Notes: generated by a model from the sequence alone, not told the origin. 64,000 nt of DNA from Candidatus Magnetocorallium paracelense (GCA_029001845.1 JAREWP010000063.1:50190-114189), one strand, 5' to 3'. Shown: positions 35,077 to 46,571, counted from the stretch's first letter. Made by a program: numbers and translations.

Positions 35077-37434
35077 ATGGAAAAGTCCAATCTATATAAA
35101 TATTTTTTTATAGAAGCCAGGGAGATTATCGAACAACTGAGCAACGATTTTCTCACTCTCGAAAAATCCCCCGGCGACACAGACGTGGTCAATAATCTCT
35201 TCCGCCATGCCCATACCTTAAAAGGCTCTTCCAGAATGGTAGGTCTCGATAACATCGGAGAGATCAGCCATCATATAGAGACCATGTTGGGCGAATTAAT
35301 GGAAAAAAAAGAAGAGATTACATCGTCTCAAATCGACTCCTCTCTGAAAGCCATCGACATGGTGGACAGGATTGTAAGTTCCTTAGAGGCCGGCTCCGAT
35401 CTGCAAATCGATATAGAAGAAATTATCAACGATCTTTTTGGAAAGACCTCTACCCAAACCTCTGGGACTTCTGTTGATGAACCTTCCGAAACCTTGGAAG
35501 AACAGACACTTTTGGAAGATGACGAAGGGGACAAAGAAAACCCTCCCGATGAAGAACATTTTACCGAAAGCCCGGGAAATGATACTGTTGCAAATGACAG
35601 GGTTGCAAAGGAGCATCCATCCGATTCGATCCCCCCTCAATCAGAAAATCTTCCCGATGTAACGGGCCGGCCTGACGAAGACTCGCAAAGTCATCCCAAC
35701 GGGCAATCACCTGCTCAGGACACGATTCGCGTAAGCCTGCACAGGCTTAACACCATATTGGATCTCTGTGGAGAGATGACGATAAACAGAATAAGACTGC
35801 AAGATAAGATTCACAAATTAAAAGAGATAAAAGCGCTCGCAACCCGTTTGGAGGAAGTTGTTTTTCACGACAATCCGTCAACGGAAATCACCACGATCGT
35901 CCCGCCTGCAGATGAGAGTCGCCATATGAATGATTACATCGATCTTCACACTCGTGTCAAGGAGTCTTTAAGCAGTTTTATAGATCAATATGAAGAGGAC
36001 ATCCGACTTACCCACCTGATCAACCTCTCTTTGCAAAATGAGGCGTTTAAAGCCCTTATGCTTCCTGCAGAGACCCTGTTTAATCCTTTTAATCGAATGG
36101 TAAGGGATCTGGCGAGAGAATTGGGTAAAGAAATCGATCTGAAAATAATCGGAGATCATATTACTGTAGATAAATATATCCTCGATGAACTGAAAGCGCC
36201 CCTTATGCACTTAGTCAGGAATTCCTGCGATCACGGCATTGAGGCGCCGGATGAGAGGTTGAAAAACAACAAAGAGAGAGCCGGATCGATAACCATAAAA
36301 CTGGACCAAGAGGGAAGCAATCTTGTTATTGTATATGAAGATGACGGCAGGGGGATAGACAGGGGGAAGGTCCTGTCCAAAGCCATCGATCAAAAAATCA
36401 TCACCAAAGATCAGGCTCGTGAAATAAACGAAGAGGAAATCGATTATTTCATCATGAAGCCCGGGTTTTCTACAGAATCCATTGTCACCAATATATCGGG
36501 CAGGGGCGTCGGCATGGATGTTGTCGCCGATAAAGTCGCCAAATTGAGAGGAAATATCAAGATAGAATCGGAGCCTTACAAATACACAAGGTTCATTATA
36601 AATATACCTCAAAGCCTTGGCAGTCTTCTTTTTTTGCTTTTCAGATCAGGGCGGGAAAGACTCCTCCTTCCTCTGTCATCTATATCAAAAGTTTTAAAAA
36701 TATCCCCTTTGGACATAAAAATGGAAGGAACCAGAGAGGTCATAGACATTTCAGGTGAAACCATTCCCCTTGTTCGAATGAGTAAGGTGCTGGATATCGA
36801 GGAGAAAGAGATCCCTTCCGATACAATTAACGTTATTGTTGTCCATGCAATGAACAACTCCGTTTCATTTACGGTAAATCAACTATTGGGAATTCATGAA
36901 GTAGTTGTAAAGTCACTGGGAAATCACATTAAAAAAGTTAAAAACATCGGAGGCGCCACCATATTGGGCGACGGAACACCTATCGTTATTTTAAACCCCC
37001 ATGAGCTGGTGGAAAACTCTAAATATATCGAGCATAGCGAAATCGCTAAGTTCCAGGAAAAGGAGGCAGAAAAACAAACCATCCTGATTGTAGACGATTC
37101 GTTGACAACCAGAATGATGGAAAAGTCTATCCTCGAGTCCGCCGGATATGAAGTGGACATTGCTGTCAACGGAGAGGAGGCATTGCAACACTCTAAGATG
37201 AAGAACTATGAATTGATCATAAGCGATCTGGAGATGCCCGGCATGGACGGCTTTGAATTAATCGAAACTCTCAAATCGGGAGACCGGTATATGGACACGC
37301 CAATGATAATTGTATCGTCCAAGGGATCACCTGAAATAAAGCGCAAGGGAATAGAAGTCGGGGCGCAGGCATATATAGTAAAAAGCGAATTCGATCAGAA
37401 GGTGTTGCTTGAGACAGTGAGGGATCTGATTTAG
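35077..37434 (+). CDS. cheA: CheA-type hybrid kinase with C-terminal receiver
   Basis: 785 residues. HPt domain (1-105) with phospho-His 46 in FRHAHTLKGSSRMVG, an acidic linker (about 125-215), a dimerisation domain (DTIRVSLHRLNTILDLCGEM), HATPase_c (LMHLVRNSCDHGIEAPDERL, YEDDGRGID, GRGVGMDVV), CheW domain (about 520-655) and a receiver (about 665-785) with ILIVDDSLTTRM, SDLEMPGMDG and IVSSKG. No P2 CheY-binding domain is evident. This CheA-REC layout is that of WspE and FrzE, where the receiver acts as a second phosphate sink or relay. The gene follows the double CheW by 5 bases and cheB by 60. Confidence 0.93.
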   Translation: MEKSNLYKYFFIEAREIIEQLSNDFLTLEKSPGDTDVVNNLFRHAHTLKGSSRMVGLDNIGEISHHIETMLGELMEKKEEITSSQIDSSLKAIDMVDRIVSSLEAGSDLQIDIEEIINDLFGKTSTQTSGTSVDEPSETLEEQTLLEDDEGDKENPPDEEHFTESPGNDTVANDRVAKEHPSDSIPPQSENLPDVTGRPDEDSQSHPNGQSPAQDTIRVSLHRLNTILDLCGEMTINRIRLQDKIHKLKEIKALATRLEEVVFHDNPSTEITTIVPPADESRHMNDYIDLHTRVKESLSSFIDQYEEDIRLTHLINLSLQNEAFKALMLPAETLFNPFNRMVRDLARELGKEIDLKIIGDHITVDKYILDELKAPLMHLVRNSCDHGIEAPDERLKNNKERAGSITIKLDQEGSNLVIVYEDDGRGIDRGKVLSKAIDQKIITKDQAREINEEEIDYFIMKPGFSTESIVTNISGRGVGMDVVADKVAKLRGNIKIESEPYKYTRFIINIPQSLGSLLFLLFRSGRERLLLPLSSISKVLKISPLDIKMEGTREVIDISGETIPLVRMSKVLDIEEKEIPSDTINVIVVHAMNNSVSFTVNQLLGIHEVVVKSLGNHIKKVKNIGGATILGDGTPIVILNPHELVENSKYIEHSEIAKFQEKEAEKQTILIVDDSLTTRMMEKSILESAGYEVDIAVNGEEALQHSKMKNYELIISDLEMPGMDGFELIETLKSGDRYMDTPMIIVSSKGSPEIKRKGIEVGAQAYIVKSEFDQKVLLETVRDLI

Positions 37435-37494
37435 ATAGTGGGGAAGGCAGAGAGAATTTGAGTATTAAGTGATTCAAAAGAGAGGATATGCATC

Positions 37495-38517
37495 ATGTAT
37501 AAGGTATTAATAGTAGACGATTCATTAACCATACGAAAGAGATTGACTGAGATACTTGAGAGCGATCCCATGTTTAAAGTCGTGGGAGAAGCGAAAAACG
37601 GTAAAGAGGCGATATCCCGTACCGAATATTTGAATCCCGATGTTATCACAATGGATCTGGCAATGCCTGAGATGTCGGGTATCGACGCCATAAAACAAAT
37701 CATGCTGCGTTTTCCTACGCCGATTCTGATCCTGTCGGGAGCGGAAAACAGAGGCGATCTCTTTAAAACCTATGACGGGCTGAAGGCCGGAGCTGTCAGT
37801 GCATTTGAAAAACCTAAAAGTCTTGTCTCAAGCGGAGATTGGGAAAAGGGTTTTATAAAAGAGTTGAATATTGTCGCCAGAGTACCGGTTATTACTCATC
37901 TGGGGACAAAAAGAAGAAAAGAGATAAGTGCATCGATCGCACCTCAAAGAAGAGATTATAAAATCGTAGCCATTGGCGCTTCTACCGGCGGCCCTCAGGT
38001 GCTGGCGGAAATTTTCAAGGCTCTTCCCTCCAACTTCCCTGTTCCCATAATTGGCGTGGTGCATATCAGTTCCACCTTTACCAGTTCCCTGGCCCAATGG
38101 TTCAATGCAAACTGCGACCTTAAAGTCTCCTTTGCCGAGGGAGGGGAAAACCTTATGGCTCAACAACCGGGCAGGGTCTTTCTGGCCAAACCGGACTACC
38201 ACCTTATTACTGAAAATTTTCAACTAAAATACATAGACGCACCACCTAAAAACTATTGCCGCCCCTCTATCGACGTTCTCTTTGAATCCGTCGCCAATCA
38301 ATGGATGAATAAGGCGATAGGTGTCATACTGACAGGAATGGGAAATGACGGGGCAGGAGGATTAAAAAAGATTCATGACAAAGGAGGGTATACGATCGCA
38401 CAGGATGAAGCCAGTTCCGTAATTTTCAGTATGCCCAAAGAAGCGATAAACACCGGCGGTGTCAGGAAAGTGCTCTCTTTCAGAGAGATCCCTTCCCAAT
38501 TGATGCAGCTGTTGTAA
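37495..38517 (+). CDS. cheB: Chemoreceptor methylesterase CheB
   Basis: 340 residues. Receiver (1-125; phospho-Asp 54 in ITMDLAMPEMSG) and methylesterase domain (about 150-340). The catalytic triad can be placed: Ser163 in IGASTGGPQ, His190 in VVHISSTFTS, and Asp285 in TGMGNDGAGGL. The receiver gates the esterase in response to CheA, closing the adaptation loop with CheR. The start follows AGAGGAT. Last gene of the tightly packed cheR-W-A-B set. Confidence 0.93.
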   Translation: MYKVLIVDDSLTIRKRLTEILESDPMFKVVGEAKNGKEAISRTEYLNPDVITMDLAMPEMSGIDAIKQIMLRFPTPILILSGAENRGDLFKTYDGLKAGAVSAFEKPKSLVSSGDWEKGFIKELNIVARVPVITHLGTKRRKEISASIAPQRRDYKIVAIGASTGGPQVLAEIFKALPSNFPVPIIGVVHISSTFTSSLAQWFNANCDLKVSFAEGGENLMAQQPGRVFLAKPDYHLITENFQLKYIDAPPKNYCRPSIDVLFESVANQWMNKAIGVILTGMGNDGAGGLKKIHDKGGYTIAQDEASSVIFSMPKEAINTGGVRKVLSFREIPSQLMQLL

Positions 38518-38594
38518 GTATTTTTGCGAAATAATGATAGAGCTTTTTACTCCGAATTACTGAGTTCTGAAGTTAAGCTGCGTAAGCAGCGACT

Positions 38595-38760
38595 TTTCTC
38601 TTACTCCCACTCCCCCTTTGAAGGGGGAGTGGGTTGGGGTGAGGGGGCTTAAGCGATTAAATAAGAGAAAAAATAACGAATATCGAACAGGGAATAATGA
38701 ATTTCGAAGGGAAAAACTTTAAAATTCGAAATTCCTTGTTCGATATTCGTTATTCAATAC
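38595..38760. repeat. Repeat A fragment plus palindromic GAATATCGAACA repeat
   Basis: 38595-38650 has CTCCCCCTTTGAAGGGGGAG as in repeat A. It runs into GGCTTAAGCGATTAAATA, a match to the terminal repeat of the element at 47862. An inverted repeat follows (about 38668-38756) whose arms read AACGAATATCGAACA and TGTTCGATATTCGTT. The rest of 38518-38867 has no gene. Confidence 0.65.
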
Positions 38761-38867
38761 CATGGAGAAATGAAGATTATCAGGCGATCCAATAAACTCC
38801 TGTTATCAAAAAAGTATTCCCCTATTACTCACAATTATGATTACAACAAGGATTAAATAAAACGTAC

Positions 38868-41800
38868 ATGGAAAGTAGTATCCCCCTGGGAGAATTTATT
38901 GCAGAACGATTCCATATCTCCAAATCGGAAATAACCAAGCTCCTGAACACACAGGAATATCTTGACGAAAAAATCGGCGAGATCGCAGTAAACGAAGGCT
39001 TCATAAATAAGGAGGATCTGGAAAAGATACTGGCTTTTCAGGCGAAGAATAATCTCACCTTTGGTAACGCCGCTATTGTACTGGGTTATCTGAAGAATCT
39101 CCAGGTAAGATATTTACTCGACATTCAGGCCAGGAAAAAGCATCGAATGGGAGAGCTTTTTGTAAAAGAGAATCTGATCACCTTTAACGATCTCCTTATG
39201 CTCCTCGGTGAGTTCTACTCTTTGAAAAAGAGAGAATTCACCATCCTATCTCTTGTGGACAAGCAACTTGGCAAAGAAATCGGAGAAGCCGTGGAAAAAT
39301 ATCACTACAGATTTTATCCCTGTCAAAACAGGGATGACCTCTTTGCCTTGAAAGAGGAGAAGAATCCCGATCTGATTCTTTTAAAAGACGATGTTCATAA
39401 CATTCACCGGATTACATCGAAAATAAATCGCCATTCCGGCAATAGAGATATCAAAATCGCCCTTCTTTCTTCAGAGTCTTCTTCAATGGAAATGCTGACC
39501 GGTTATGAACTCGGCGTAGATTACATATTACCCATTCCCTTTAACCCGAAGCACATGATAAATATCGTCATCGATGCGGAAATAAAGACACATATAAAGA
39601 GAAAGAAGAGGGTCCTCGTAGTGGATGACAGTCTGACCATAAGGATGTCCATAGCAGAAGAGCTGCAAGAGAGCGGGTTCGATGTCATTTTGGCGAAAAA
39701 CGGCCTCGAAGCGGTTGAAATCGCCTCTTTGGAAAAACCCGATCTCATTACAATGGATATCATTATGCCTGAAATGGACGGATATCAGGCCTGTTATGAG
39801 TTAAAAAACAAACCCTCTACCAGCCATATTCCCATTATCATATTTACAGCCAACAATACCTGGGAGGAAAGAGAAAAGGGATTTAACGTGGGAGCTGTGG
39901 AGTACTTTGTAAAGCCCTTTTCCAAAGGCTCTCTGAGCAACTACGCCGGGCATCTGCTGGACGATAACAAGACCAAAAGGAAATTAGGCAACGTACTGAT
40001 CGGAGAGGATTCCCTGATATCCCGAAATATCTATTCCGAAATATTGAATAAACACAGATTCGTCTTTGAAATCGTGGAAAATGGCCGGCAAGTACTGGAT
40101 CTGGTTGAACGGGGATTCAACCCTTCCATAATCCTCCTCGATTACCATATGCCGGTAATGAACGGAGCGGAAACCTGTACTCGAATAAAGTCGGATCAGA
40201 GGTTCCGTCATATCCCTGTTATTATAGTCAGCGGCTCCAATGATAAAGACAGTGTTATCAACGGTCTGAAACTGGGGGCCGATGATTACATTACAAAGCC
40301 CTTTGACAGCGACGAATTTATTGCCCGCATAGAAGTGCATTTGAAAAATCACTCCTATTATAATGAAAATCTGCAGCAGAAAAGAGAATTGGAAAGGGCC
40401 AAGGAAGAGGCGGAAAGGGCGGATAAATTTAAAAGCGAATTCCTTGCCAATATGAGCCATGAAATTCGCACTCCCATGAACGCTATCATCGGTCTGACCC
40501 AACTGGCCCTGAGGACCGATCTGACCGAGAGGCAGTACGATTATCTGACAAAGATAGACTCTTCAGCCAACTCTTTATTGGGAATCATAAACGATATCCT
40601 CGACTTTTCAAAAATAGAATCCGGCAAACTTGCTATGGAATCCATCGATTTCGACCTGGAAGTTGTACTCGATAACCTGGCAGACCTGATGAATCTCAAA
40701 GCGGCCGAAAAATCTCTGGAACTGGTCTTTTGTACAGACAACGACGTACCCTCTTTATTGATTGGCGATCCTTTACGTCTTGGTCAGGTCTTGGTGAATC
40801 TCGTAAGTAACGCCATTAAATTTACTGAGAAAGGAGACATTATTGTATCGACCTCTCTCCAAAAGAGAGATATGGAGTCATTTACACTGCTTTTTTCCGT
40901 CACAGACACGGGAATCGGCCTCAGGGAAGAGCAAAAGACAAAACTCTTTGAGGCTTTTTCACAGGCCGACGGATCTACAACCAGAAAATACGGTGGAACA
41001 GGCCTGGGATTGTCTATTTCAAAAAGACTTGTGGAGATGATGGGTGGAGAAATATCCCTGAAAAGCGAATATGGCGAGGGAAGCACCTTCTCCTTTACAG
41101 CAAAGTTTAAACCGCAAAAGGAGTCTTTCCGATATTTGGTTCCCCCTCCGGATCTGAAAGGCTTGAAAACATTGGTTGTAGACGATAATCCCATATCCTG
41201 TGACACCCTTTACCAGACCTTAAAGTCCTTTTCCTTTGACGTAACCATTACCAATTCCGGCAGGGACGCCGTCAATGAGATAAAAAAGGCTGTTTCCTCC
41301 AAACCCTTTGATCTTGTATTGATGGATTGGGAAATGCCGGAAATGAACGGTATTGAGGCGGCAAAGATTATTTATAAAGAACCCGAAATCATGCCAAAAC
41401 CGGAGATTATCATGATAACGGCCTATGGAAGAGAGGAGATTATGAATCAGGCGAAACTGACCGGTATTCAAGCTTTCCTGATCAAGCCGGTAAACCGTTC
41501 TGTCCTCTTTGATACTATAATGGATGTATTCGGGCGTACGTTAAGGGGAAATCGAAGCAGTTGCAAAACCATAAAGAGAGATAGTTATTCGCTGAAACAG
41601 CTTCAGGGGGCCTCTATTCTTCTTGTTGAAGATAATGAGATAAACCAACAAATCGCCATCGAGCTCTTGGAAAGCGCAGGATTAAAGGTTACTTTGGCGA
41701 AAAACGGCAGGCAGGCAAGGGATATCGTATTAAACGCGCCCGATGCAAACACCTTTGACGCTGTTCTTATGGACCTCCAAATGCCGGAAATGGACGGTTA

Positions 41801-42668
41801 CGAAGCGACCCGCATTATTCGCAGCCATTCATCTTTAAAAGATTTGCCCATTATTGCAATGACAGCCCATGCAATGACCGACGATGTAGATAAATGCCTA
41901 ACTACGGGAATGAACGATCATATCGCGAAACCCATAGACCTGGATAACCTCTTTATAACTTTGAAAAAATGGATAAGACCGACTAATATGCACCCCCGCC
42001 CCTTTTCAGAGCCGGTCGATAAAGCCGAAAAAAATGAAATCACGAAAGAAACAGCAGATAATAAGACAACAAATTCACCGCTCGATATGGATACAGGCGT
42101 AAAAAGAGTTGGCGGTAATGAAGTCCTCTATAAAAAACTCCTCAATGACTTTTCAAAAGAATACTCGTCTGTTGCCAATGAACTGGAAAAGCTCATCTCA
42201 CAAGGTGACGAAAGGTACTGTCAAAAAATCATTCATAGCCTGAAAGGGGTTTCCGGTAATATCGGGGCCATGGATCTATATAATGCCGTTGTCGAGTTCG
42301 AGGGGGCAATAAAACAACAGGATAGTAACGATTTGAATAGTACATTTACTCTCTTTAAAGATCGACTGAAAAGTGTAATAAAAGAGATCGATCGCATTTG
42401 CCCGGAGGATGTTACGGAAACAGCAAAAGAATGCGCAATCGACCTGACTGTCGAAAAAATCGCCCCCCTTATTAAAGACGCCTTAACACTGATAGAGAAA
42501 AGAAGTATTGACGCCGATAAATCGATTAACGAGATAAAAGAGAGTCTCATGAACACCGATTTGGAAAAACTCGGTATTGAGTTGGAGGAGAAGATAAATA
42601 TTTATGATTTCGACGGTGCAAAGTCGATTTTGTTGGAAATAGAGGAATCTATAGGAAAGAGGTGTTGA
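38868..42668 (+). CDS. Hybrid kinase with MshEN-like N-terminus, multiple receivers and HPt
   Basis: 1266 residues, no membrane segment. N-terminus: two MshEN-like 24-residue motifs, [20 protein letters not shown]... near 35-60 and [20 protein letters not shown] near 93-116. A degenerate receiver (about 150-240, no phospho-Asp) comes next, followed by two receivers (about 248-365 with [11 protein letters not shown]; 373-490). Then HisKA with His531 ([16 protein letters not shown]), HATPase_c (635-750; [10 protein letters not shown]), two more receivers (770-890 and 905-1030) and HPt with His1123 ([13 protein letters not shown]). A tail of about 100 residues resembles that of the kinase at 48773. 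It lies 350 bases after cheB on the same strand and could take phosphate from CheA or integrate c-di-GMP with it. Confidence 0.88.
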   Translation: MESSIPLGEFIAERFHISKSEITKLLNTQEYLDEKIGEIAVNEGFINKEDLEKILAFQAKNNLTFGNAAIVLGYLKNLQVRYLLDIQARKKHRMGELFVKENLITFNDLLMLLGEFYSLKKREFTILSLVDKQLGKEIGEAVEKYHYRFYPCQNRDDLFALKEEKNPDLILLKDDVHNIHRITSKINRHSGNRDIKIALLSSESSSMEMLTGYELGVDYILPIPFNPKHMINIVIDAEIKTHIKRKKRVLVVDDSLTIRMSIAEELQESGFDVILAKNGLEAVEIASLEKPDLITMDIIMPEMDGYQACYELKNKPSTSHIPIIIFTANNTWEEREKGFNVGAVEYFVKPFSKGSLSNYAGHLLDDNKTKRKLGNVLIGEDSLISRNIYSEILNKHRFVFEIVENGRQVLDLVERGFNPSIILLDYHMPVMNGAETCTRIKSDQRFRHIPVIIVSGSNDKDSVINGLKLGADDYITKPFDSDEFIARIEVHLKNHSYYNENLQQKRELERAKEEAERADKFKSEFLANMSHEIRTPMNAIIGLTQLALRTDLTERQYDYLTKIDSSANSLLGIINDILDFSKIESGKLAMESIDFDLEVVLDNLADLMNLKAAEKSLELVFCTDNDVPSLLIGDPLRLGQVLVNLVSNAIKFTEKGDIIVSTSLQKRDMESFTLLFSVTDTGIGLREEQKTKLFEAFSQADGSTTRKYGGTGLGLSISKRLVEMMGGEISLKSEYGEGSTFSFTAKFKPQKESFRYLVPPPDLKGLKTLVVDDNPISCDTLYQTLKSFSFDVTITNSGRDAVNEIKKAVSSKPFDLVLMDWEMPEMNGIEAAKIIYKEPEIMPKPEIIMITAYGREEIMNQAKLTGIQAFLIKPVNRSVLFDTIMDVFGRTLRGNRSSCKTIKRDSYSLKQLQGASILLVEDNEINQQIAIELLESAGLKVTLAKNGRQARDIVLNAPDANTFDAVLMDLQMPEMDGYEATRIIRSHSSLKDLPIIAMTAHAMTDDVDKCLTTGMNDHIAKPIDLDNLFITLKKWIRPTNMHPRPFSEPVDKAEKNEITKETADNKTTNSPLDMDTGVKRVGGNEVLYKKLLNDFSKEYSSVANELEKLISQGDERYCQKIIHSLKGVSGNIGAMDLYNAVVEFEGAIKQQDSNDLNSTFTLFKDRLKSVIKEIDRICPEDVTETAKECAIDLTVEKIAPLIKDALTLIEKRSIDADKSINEIKESLMNTDLEKLGIELEEKINIYDFDGAKSILLEIEESIGKRC

Positions 42669-42705
42669 CTGGAGTAATCGGTGATCGAATGCAGCGTACT
42701 TACTT

Positions 42706-42900
42706 TTACAACCCTAAATCTGAAATCACTTTATCTATAGCAGTTCCTTTTTCATCATGGGATTCTTTTTTTGCTTCCCTTATATCCAATAAATCCTCGT
42801 AATCATGCATCATCTCTTCGAGAATTTGAAATTCATGATAGGGAAGCACAACAAATTCGCTCTTCCCGTTTTTTTCAATGATCTGTGGATGCAACTCCAT
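42706..42900 (-). CDS. Phd/YefM-like antitoxin
   Basis: 64 residues. EFVVLPYHEFQILEEMMHDYEDLLDI matches the helix following the first strand in short Phd/YefM-type antitoxins, and the acidic C-terminus would wrap the toxin. The gene starts 4 bases after the RelE-like toxin gene ends, so the two are co-translated. The order toxin-then-antitoxin is the reverse of most phd-doc and yefM-yoeB pairs. Assignment rests on size, context and the weak motif. Confidence 0.7.
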   Translation of the reverse strand: MELHPQIIEKNGKSEFVVLPYHEFQILEEMMHDYEDLLDIREAKKESHDEKGTAIDKVISDLGL

Positions 42901-42904
42901 TGTA

Positions 42905-43156
42905 TCACCTCTTCAAATATGCTTTTTTTCTATGCTTAATTCGATAAACAATAATTATTCCATCATATAACTCGAATAATATTCGATAATTTCCGACTCT
43001 CAGCCTGTATTCCGGAGAGAAGTTAGTAAGTTTTTTTATGTCTCCAACAAGTCCCTGCTCAAGGTTTTTGATAGTTTTTGCTACTCTTTTCGCTTCATGC
43101 TTTGGCAAAGCCGCCAAATCTTTGATTGCTTTTGGCATTACTTCAATTTGATACAT
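42905..43156 (-). CDS. RelE/ParE-family toxin
   Basis: 83 residues, normal for RelE. The fold pattern is clear: YQIEVMPKAIKDLAALPK, then IKNLEQGLVGDIKKL, YRLRVGNYRILFELYDG and the final IVYRIKHRKKAYLK, with Arg and Lys/His positions typical of mRNA-cutting RelE-like toxins. RelE versus ParE activity (ribosome or gyrase) cannot be decided. It starts 25 bases after the REC-GGDEF gene on the same strand, so it may be read through from the MCP operon. Confidence 0.85.
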   Translation of the reverse strand: MYQIEVMPKAIKDLAALPKHEAKRVAKTIKNLEQGLVGDIKKLTNFSPEYRLRVGNYRILFELYDGIIIVYRIKHRKKAYLKR

Positions 43157-43181
43157 CTACAGGCTCTATGATCATTGATGA

Positions 43182-44108
43182 TTATTCCCTCACAACCACA
43201 CAACTGACACAATTCCTTCCATTATTCTTCGATTTATACAACGCCGTATCCGCCTGTTTGATTAAATCTTCAGGAGAGAGGCAGGTATGCTTATCGGGTG
43301 CGATTGTAGCGACCCCCACACTTATAGTGACTTTTTTGTAAGGGTCCGAACATTCATGCTTTATGCATGACATCTCCACATCGGTTTTCAATCTGTTTCC
43401 CACTTTAAGGGCGGCTTCAGAGCCCGTTTCAGGCAGAATAACGAGAAACTCCTCACCTCCGTAACGGGCCAGAAAATCGGCCGGCCTTTTGAGAGAATCT
43501 TTTAGTATGGACGACACCCTGATCAAACAATCGTCACCTTTTGGATGACCATAAAAATCGTTATACTTTTTGAAATAGTCTATATCGATCAAGGCGATCG
43601 AAATAGAGGTCTCCCCTCGAACGGCCCGTCTCCATTCGGTATTCAAAGTCTCATCCAAACGTCTCCTGTTGGGAAGGTTGGTCAGAGAATCAAGGGCGGC
43701 GATCTTTTCCAACATCTCCTTTTTTTCCTTTAATTCCAGATGGGTCTTAATCCTGGCTAAAACAGTGGCGATATTAAAGGGCTTGGTTATGTAATCCACT
43801 CCCCCGGCTTCAAATCCCATGACTTCATCGTCCGCTTTGTCCTTTGTGGTGATAAAAATAATGGGGATCTCCCGTGTTTTGGGACTATCTTTTAAGTTTT
43901 TACAAACTTCATAACCATCGATATTCGGCATTATAATGTCTAAAATAATCAGATCCGGCCTGGTTTCGTCAGACTCGACGATCTCCATCGCCTGTCTGCC
44001 GTCTGTGGTAATCGCCACATTATAATCTTTCCTCAAAGCCTCACCGAGAATCTTTATATTCAGAGGGATGTCGTCAATAATTAAAATAGAATGTTTTTTT
44101 TCTTTCAC
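43182..44108 (-). CDS. REC-GGDEF response regulator (WspR-like diguanylate cyclase)
   Basis: 308 residues. Receiver (1-125) with phospho-Asp 57 (LIILDIIMPNIDGYE) and Lys in YITKPFN. GGDEF domain (about 140-300) with active RYGGEEFLVIL near residue 216 and an RPAD I-site five residues before it. It starts 12 bases after the MCP gene, the same pairing as in Wsp-type systems where CheA phosphorylates the WspR cyclase. CheA is encoded on the other strand at 35077, so this is the most likely output of the chemosensory cluster. A close paralog is at 46842. Confidence 0.92.
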   Translation of the reverse strand: MKEKKHSILIIDDIPLNIKILGEALRKDYNVAITTDGRQAMEIVESDETRPDLIILDIIMPNIDGYEVCKNLKDSPKTREIPIIFITTKDKADDEVMGFEAGGVDYITKPFNIATVLARIKTHLELKEKKEMLEKIAALDSLTNLPNRRRLDETLNTEWRRAVRGETSISIALIDIDYFKKYNDFYGHPKGDDCLIRVSSILKDSLKRPADFLARYGGEEFLVILPETGSEAALKVGNRLKTDVEMSCIKHECSDPYKKVTISVGVATIAPDKHTCLSPEDLIKQADTALYKSKNNGRNCVSCVVVRE

Positions 44109-44120
44109 AAGAGACCTCTT

Positions 44121-46301
44121 TTACCCCTTAATCATTTTTTCCAGGCTTCGGGATATATCCACAAGGACCTGAACCGTCTCAAGTGTCTGAGCCGATGTAT
44201 TTTCCGTCTGCTTGGCTGCAACATTAATATCGTTCAGAGCCGTTGAGACCTGCTCAACGGAAGTGGTTTGTTGTCTTGTCGTGAGCTCGATCTCTCTGGA
44301 AGAAGAGGCCGTTGTTTCAGCCTGTTCCATAATCTCCCGGATCTTTTCCGAAACCTCGTCAAATCTCTTAACCCCTTCATCCACTGCCTTGGTTCCGTCT
44401 TCTGTAACCATAATCGTTGTATTGGCCGTCTCCTGTATATCGGTGATCAGTTTTTTGATCTCATTGGTGGACTCGGCGGAACGTTCGGCCAGCTTTCTGA
44501 CTTCATCCGCCACCACGGCAAAACGCTTACCGGCCTCGCCAGCGCCGGCTGCTTCAATGGTGGCGTTCAGAGAGAGCAGATTGGTCTGCTCCGATAATTC
44601 ACCTATGATTTCCAGGACCATGCCGATTCGCTGGGATTTATTACCAAGGTCCAACATATGTTGAGCGATCAACTGAACCTGTTTTTTCGTATTCTCCATG
44701 CCCCCCTTGGCGTTACCAACGGATATATGCCCTTCATGCCCCTTTTCACTGGTCCTTTTGGCGATTTCCGCGACCTTTTGCGTGTTATCTGCTATCTGTT
44801 TCGCCGTTGCCACAAGCTCCTGAGTGGTTACGGAAACTTCATTGATGGAAGTCGTCTGCTCCACCGAACCTGTTGCCTGCTGTCTCGATGCGGCTTCCAG
44901 CTGGGCTCCCGAACTTTGCAGGTTGGTGATCGCCTCTTGTAAGGGATTGGTAATCGACCGAATTGACCATAGCGTAAAAAGAACCATTGTCGTAAGAACG
45001 GTAAAAACAATAAGGAAGGTTACGATAAAAGCGATAATGGCCTTTCTTTTCAGAGAGCTGATCTCTCTTTTCAGGTCTTCGGAAAGCCGATTTTCCACCT
45101 CCTTTAGGAGGTTGAACTTCTCCGTGGACTTACCGTACCAGTAAACCGGATCGATGCCCAAATCTCCTCCCTTCAAAAGGTGGTCCAAAGCGTTTATTGC
45201 AGGGCTGTCATCTATTTTAACTATATTATCGACTTCCGTAATCGATTTCTTGCTATTTTTCATCTCTATGGCCCTCAATAAGGCGCTGTGATATTTTGCA
45301 AAGGTCTCCTGAATGATTCCCATCTTCTCTTTATCACCCTTTGAAGTGCCGTGAATGTTCATATACTGTTGAATCAGGTCCAATGCTTCTTTATACTGAT
45401 TATTGAAGTTGTCCACATATTTCTGCTTTCCTCTAAGCACATAATTCTTAAATTGATGGATAAGGCCGCCATAACCGGCGTATATAGCAAATTTGGAAAT
45501 CAGCCTGTCACGCTCTCCCGTTCTCAGGGCGATATCCCTCATTCTCTGTACTTCATGAAAAGCGGCCCCAGTTGACTTCTTTTCAAAAAGGGCCTGCTGC
45601 TTTTGCGAGGCCACATCCAAAAAACTTTTTAGATACGTTGACTGGGTGGAAAGAAGTTCTGTGAAACGATTGTACAGGCTGCCTGAGAATTTCCCTGCAG
45701 CAAATACATTACTCAATACGGCCCGCTCGATACCGGAATGTTCCTTTGATTTCAAAAAATTCTGATAAGCGGCAATCATAATGGAAACTTCCGTATGATT
45801 GCTGTCCTTACCGATATAACCGATCATGCTCAACAACTTATTGTTGATCATGGAGTAGTATTCCACGACATTGTCGACCGAGATTTCCAGATTCCCTATT
45901 GCATTACGTTTATGCCCCAGCTGATCGAGGTCGCTAAACACATTTTTCAGCACAAGCCTGATCTCATTGGAAACGATATCATAATCAAAATCTTCAAGAA
46001 AGGTCTTCAGACCGTCGATCTGCCTGTCGGTAGTCTCTTTTTGCGATAATATTTCAGTTCTGAAGCTTTCTCCCTTACTTCCGATAAAAGCCGCCGAGAT
46101 ATCCCGCTCTTTCTGAAATTCATGGGCCACGTCGCTTAAATGGACAGACAGTTCGCTAAGATGCATCAATTTATTCATCTCACTCACGATCTGCATCTTA
46201 TCCCATATCGTTGTAATCCCGAAATAAAACAAACACAAAGCCGGTAAAGCGATCATAATTAGTAATTTACTCTTAATCTTCATATTCACATTCAAAAGCA
46301 T
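44121..46301 (-). CDS. Methyl-accepting chemotaxis protein with NIT-type sensor
   Basis: 726 residues. Helix 1 (about 12-30), a large all-helical periplasmic domain (about 40-390), helix 2 ([20 protein letters not shown]) and a cytoplasmic signalling hairpin. The sensor holds [20 protein letters not shown] and [15 protein letters not shown], the pattern of NIT domains (nitrate/nitrite sensing; the ligand is not proved here). The hairpin tip [20 protein letters not shown] and [20 protein letters not shown] is the conserved CheW/CheA contact. Gln/Glu pairs around VEQTTS and VEQVST are candidate methylation sites for CheR and CheB. Only one MCP is in the window. The REC-GGDEF gene follows after 12 bases. 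Confidence 0.92.
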   Translation of the reverse strand: MLLNVNMKIKSKLLIMIALPALCLFYFGITTIWDKMQIVSEMNKLMHLSELSVHLSDVAHEFQKERDISAAFIGSKGESFRTEILSQKETTDRQIDGLKTFLEDFDYDIVSNEIRLVLKNVFSDLDQLGHKRNAIGNLEISVDNVVEYYSMINNKLLSMIGYIGKDSNHTEVSIMIAAYQNFLKSKEHSGIERAVLSNVFAAGKFSGSLYNRFTELLSTQSTYLKSFLDVASQKQQALFEKKSTGAAFHEVQRMRDIALRTGERDRLISKFAIYAGYGGLIHQFKNYVLRGKQKYVDNFNNQYKEALDLIQQYMNIHGTSKGDKEKMGIIQETFAKYHSALLRAIEMKNSKKSITEVDNIVKIDDSPAINALDHLLKGGDLGIDPVYWYGKSTEKFNLLKEVENRLSEDLKREISSLKRKAIIAFIVTFLIVFTVLTTMVLFTLWSIRSITNPLQEAITNLQSSGAQLEAASRQQATGSVEQTTSINEVSVTTQELVATAKQIADNTQKVAEIAKRTSEKGHEGHISVGNAKGGMENTKKQVQLIAQHMLDLGNKSQRIGMVLEIIGELSEQTNLLSLNATIEAAGAGEAGKRFAVVADEVRKLAERSAESTNEIKKLITDIQETANTTIMVTEDGTKAVDEGVKRFDEVSEKIREIMEQAETTASSSREIELTTRQQTTSVEQVSTALNDINVAAKQTENTSAQTLETVQVLVDISRSLEKMIKG

Positions 46302-46459
46302 TTCGATGTCCTTTCTATATCAGGTTTTTAAAAGAAATTATCAGGTTAACGTCCTTCGGACGGACTTTTAATGTCGTATGAGCCTTTATTCAGTTGATCG
46401 GGTTGTACACGCTTTGGATTCAATTGTCTTAATCACCGATAGTTTCAATGACAAGATAT

Positions 46460-46571
46460 CGTCATTCCCGCAGTCCCTTAGGTGGGAATCCAGCGTTCTT
46501 GAACACCGTCCATAACACGTTTTCTTTTTTCCGATCTCTGGATTCCCGCTAAAGGGACTGCGGGAATGACG
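46460..46571. repeat. Repeat F (CGTCATTCCCGC inverted-repeat element)
   Basis: CGTCATTCCCGCAGTCCCTT at the left and AAGGGACTGCGGGAATGACG at the right are perfect inverted copies, with inner GGGAATCCAG/CTGGATTCCC arms. This is a widely dispersed bacterial repeat type. Single copy here. In 46302-46459 and 46572-46841 I see only short repeat pieces (TAACGTCCTTCGGACGGAC; TTGTTCGATATTCGATATTC). Confidence 0.8.
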
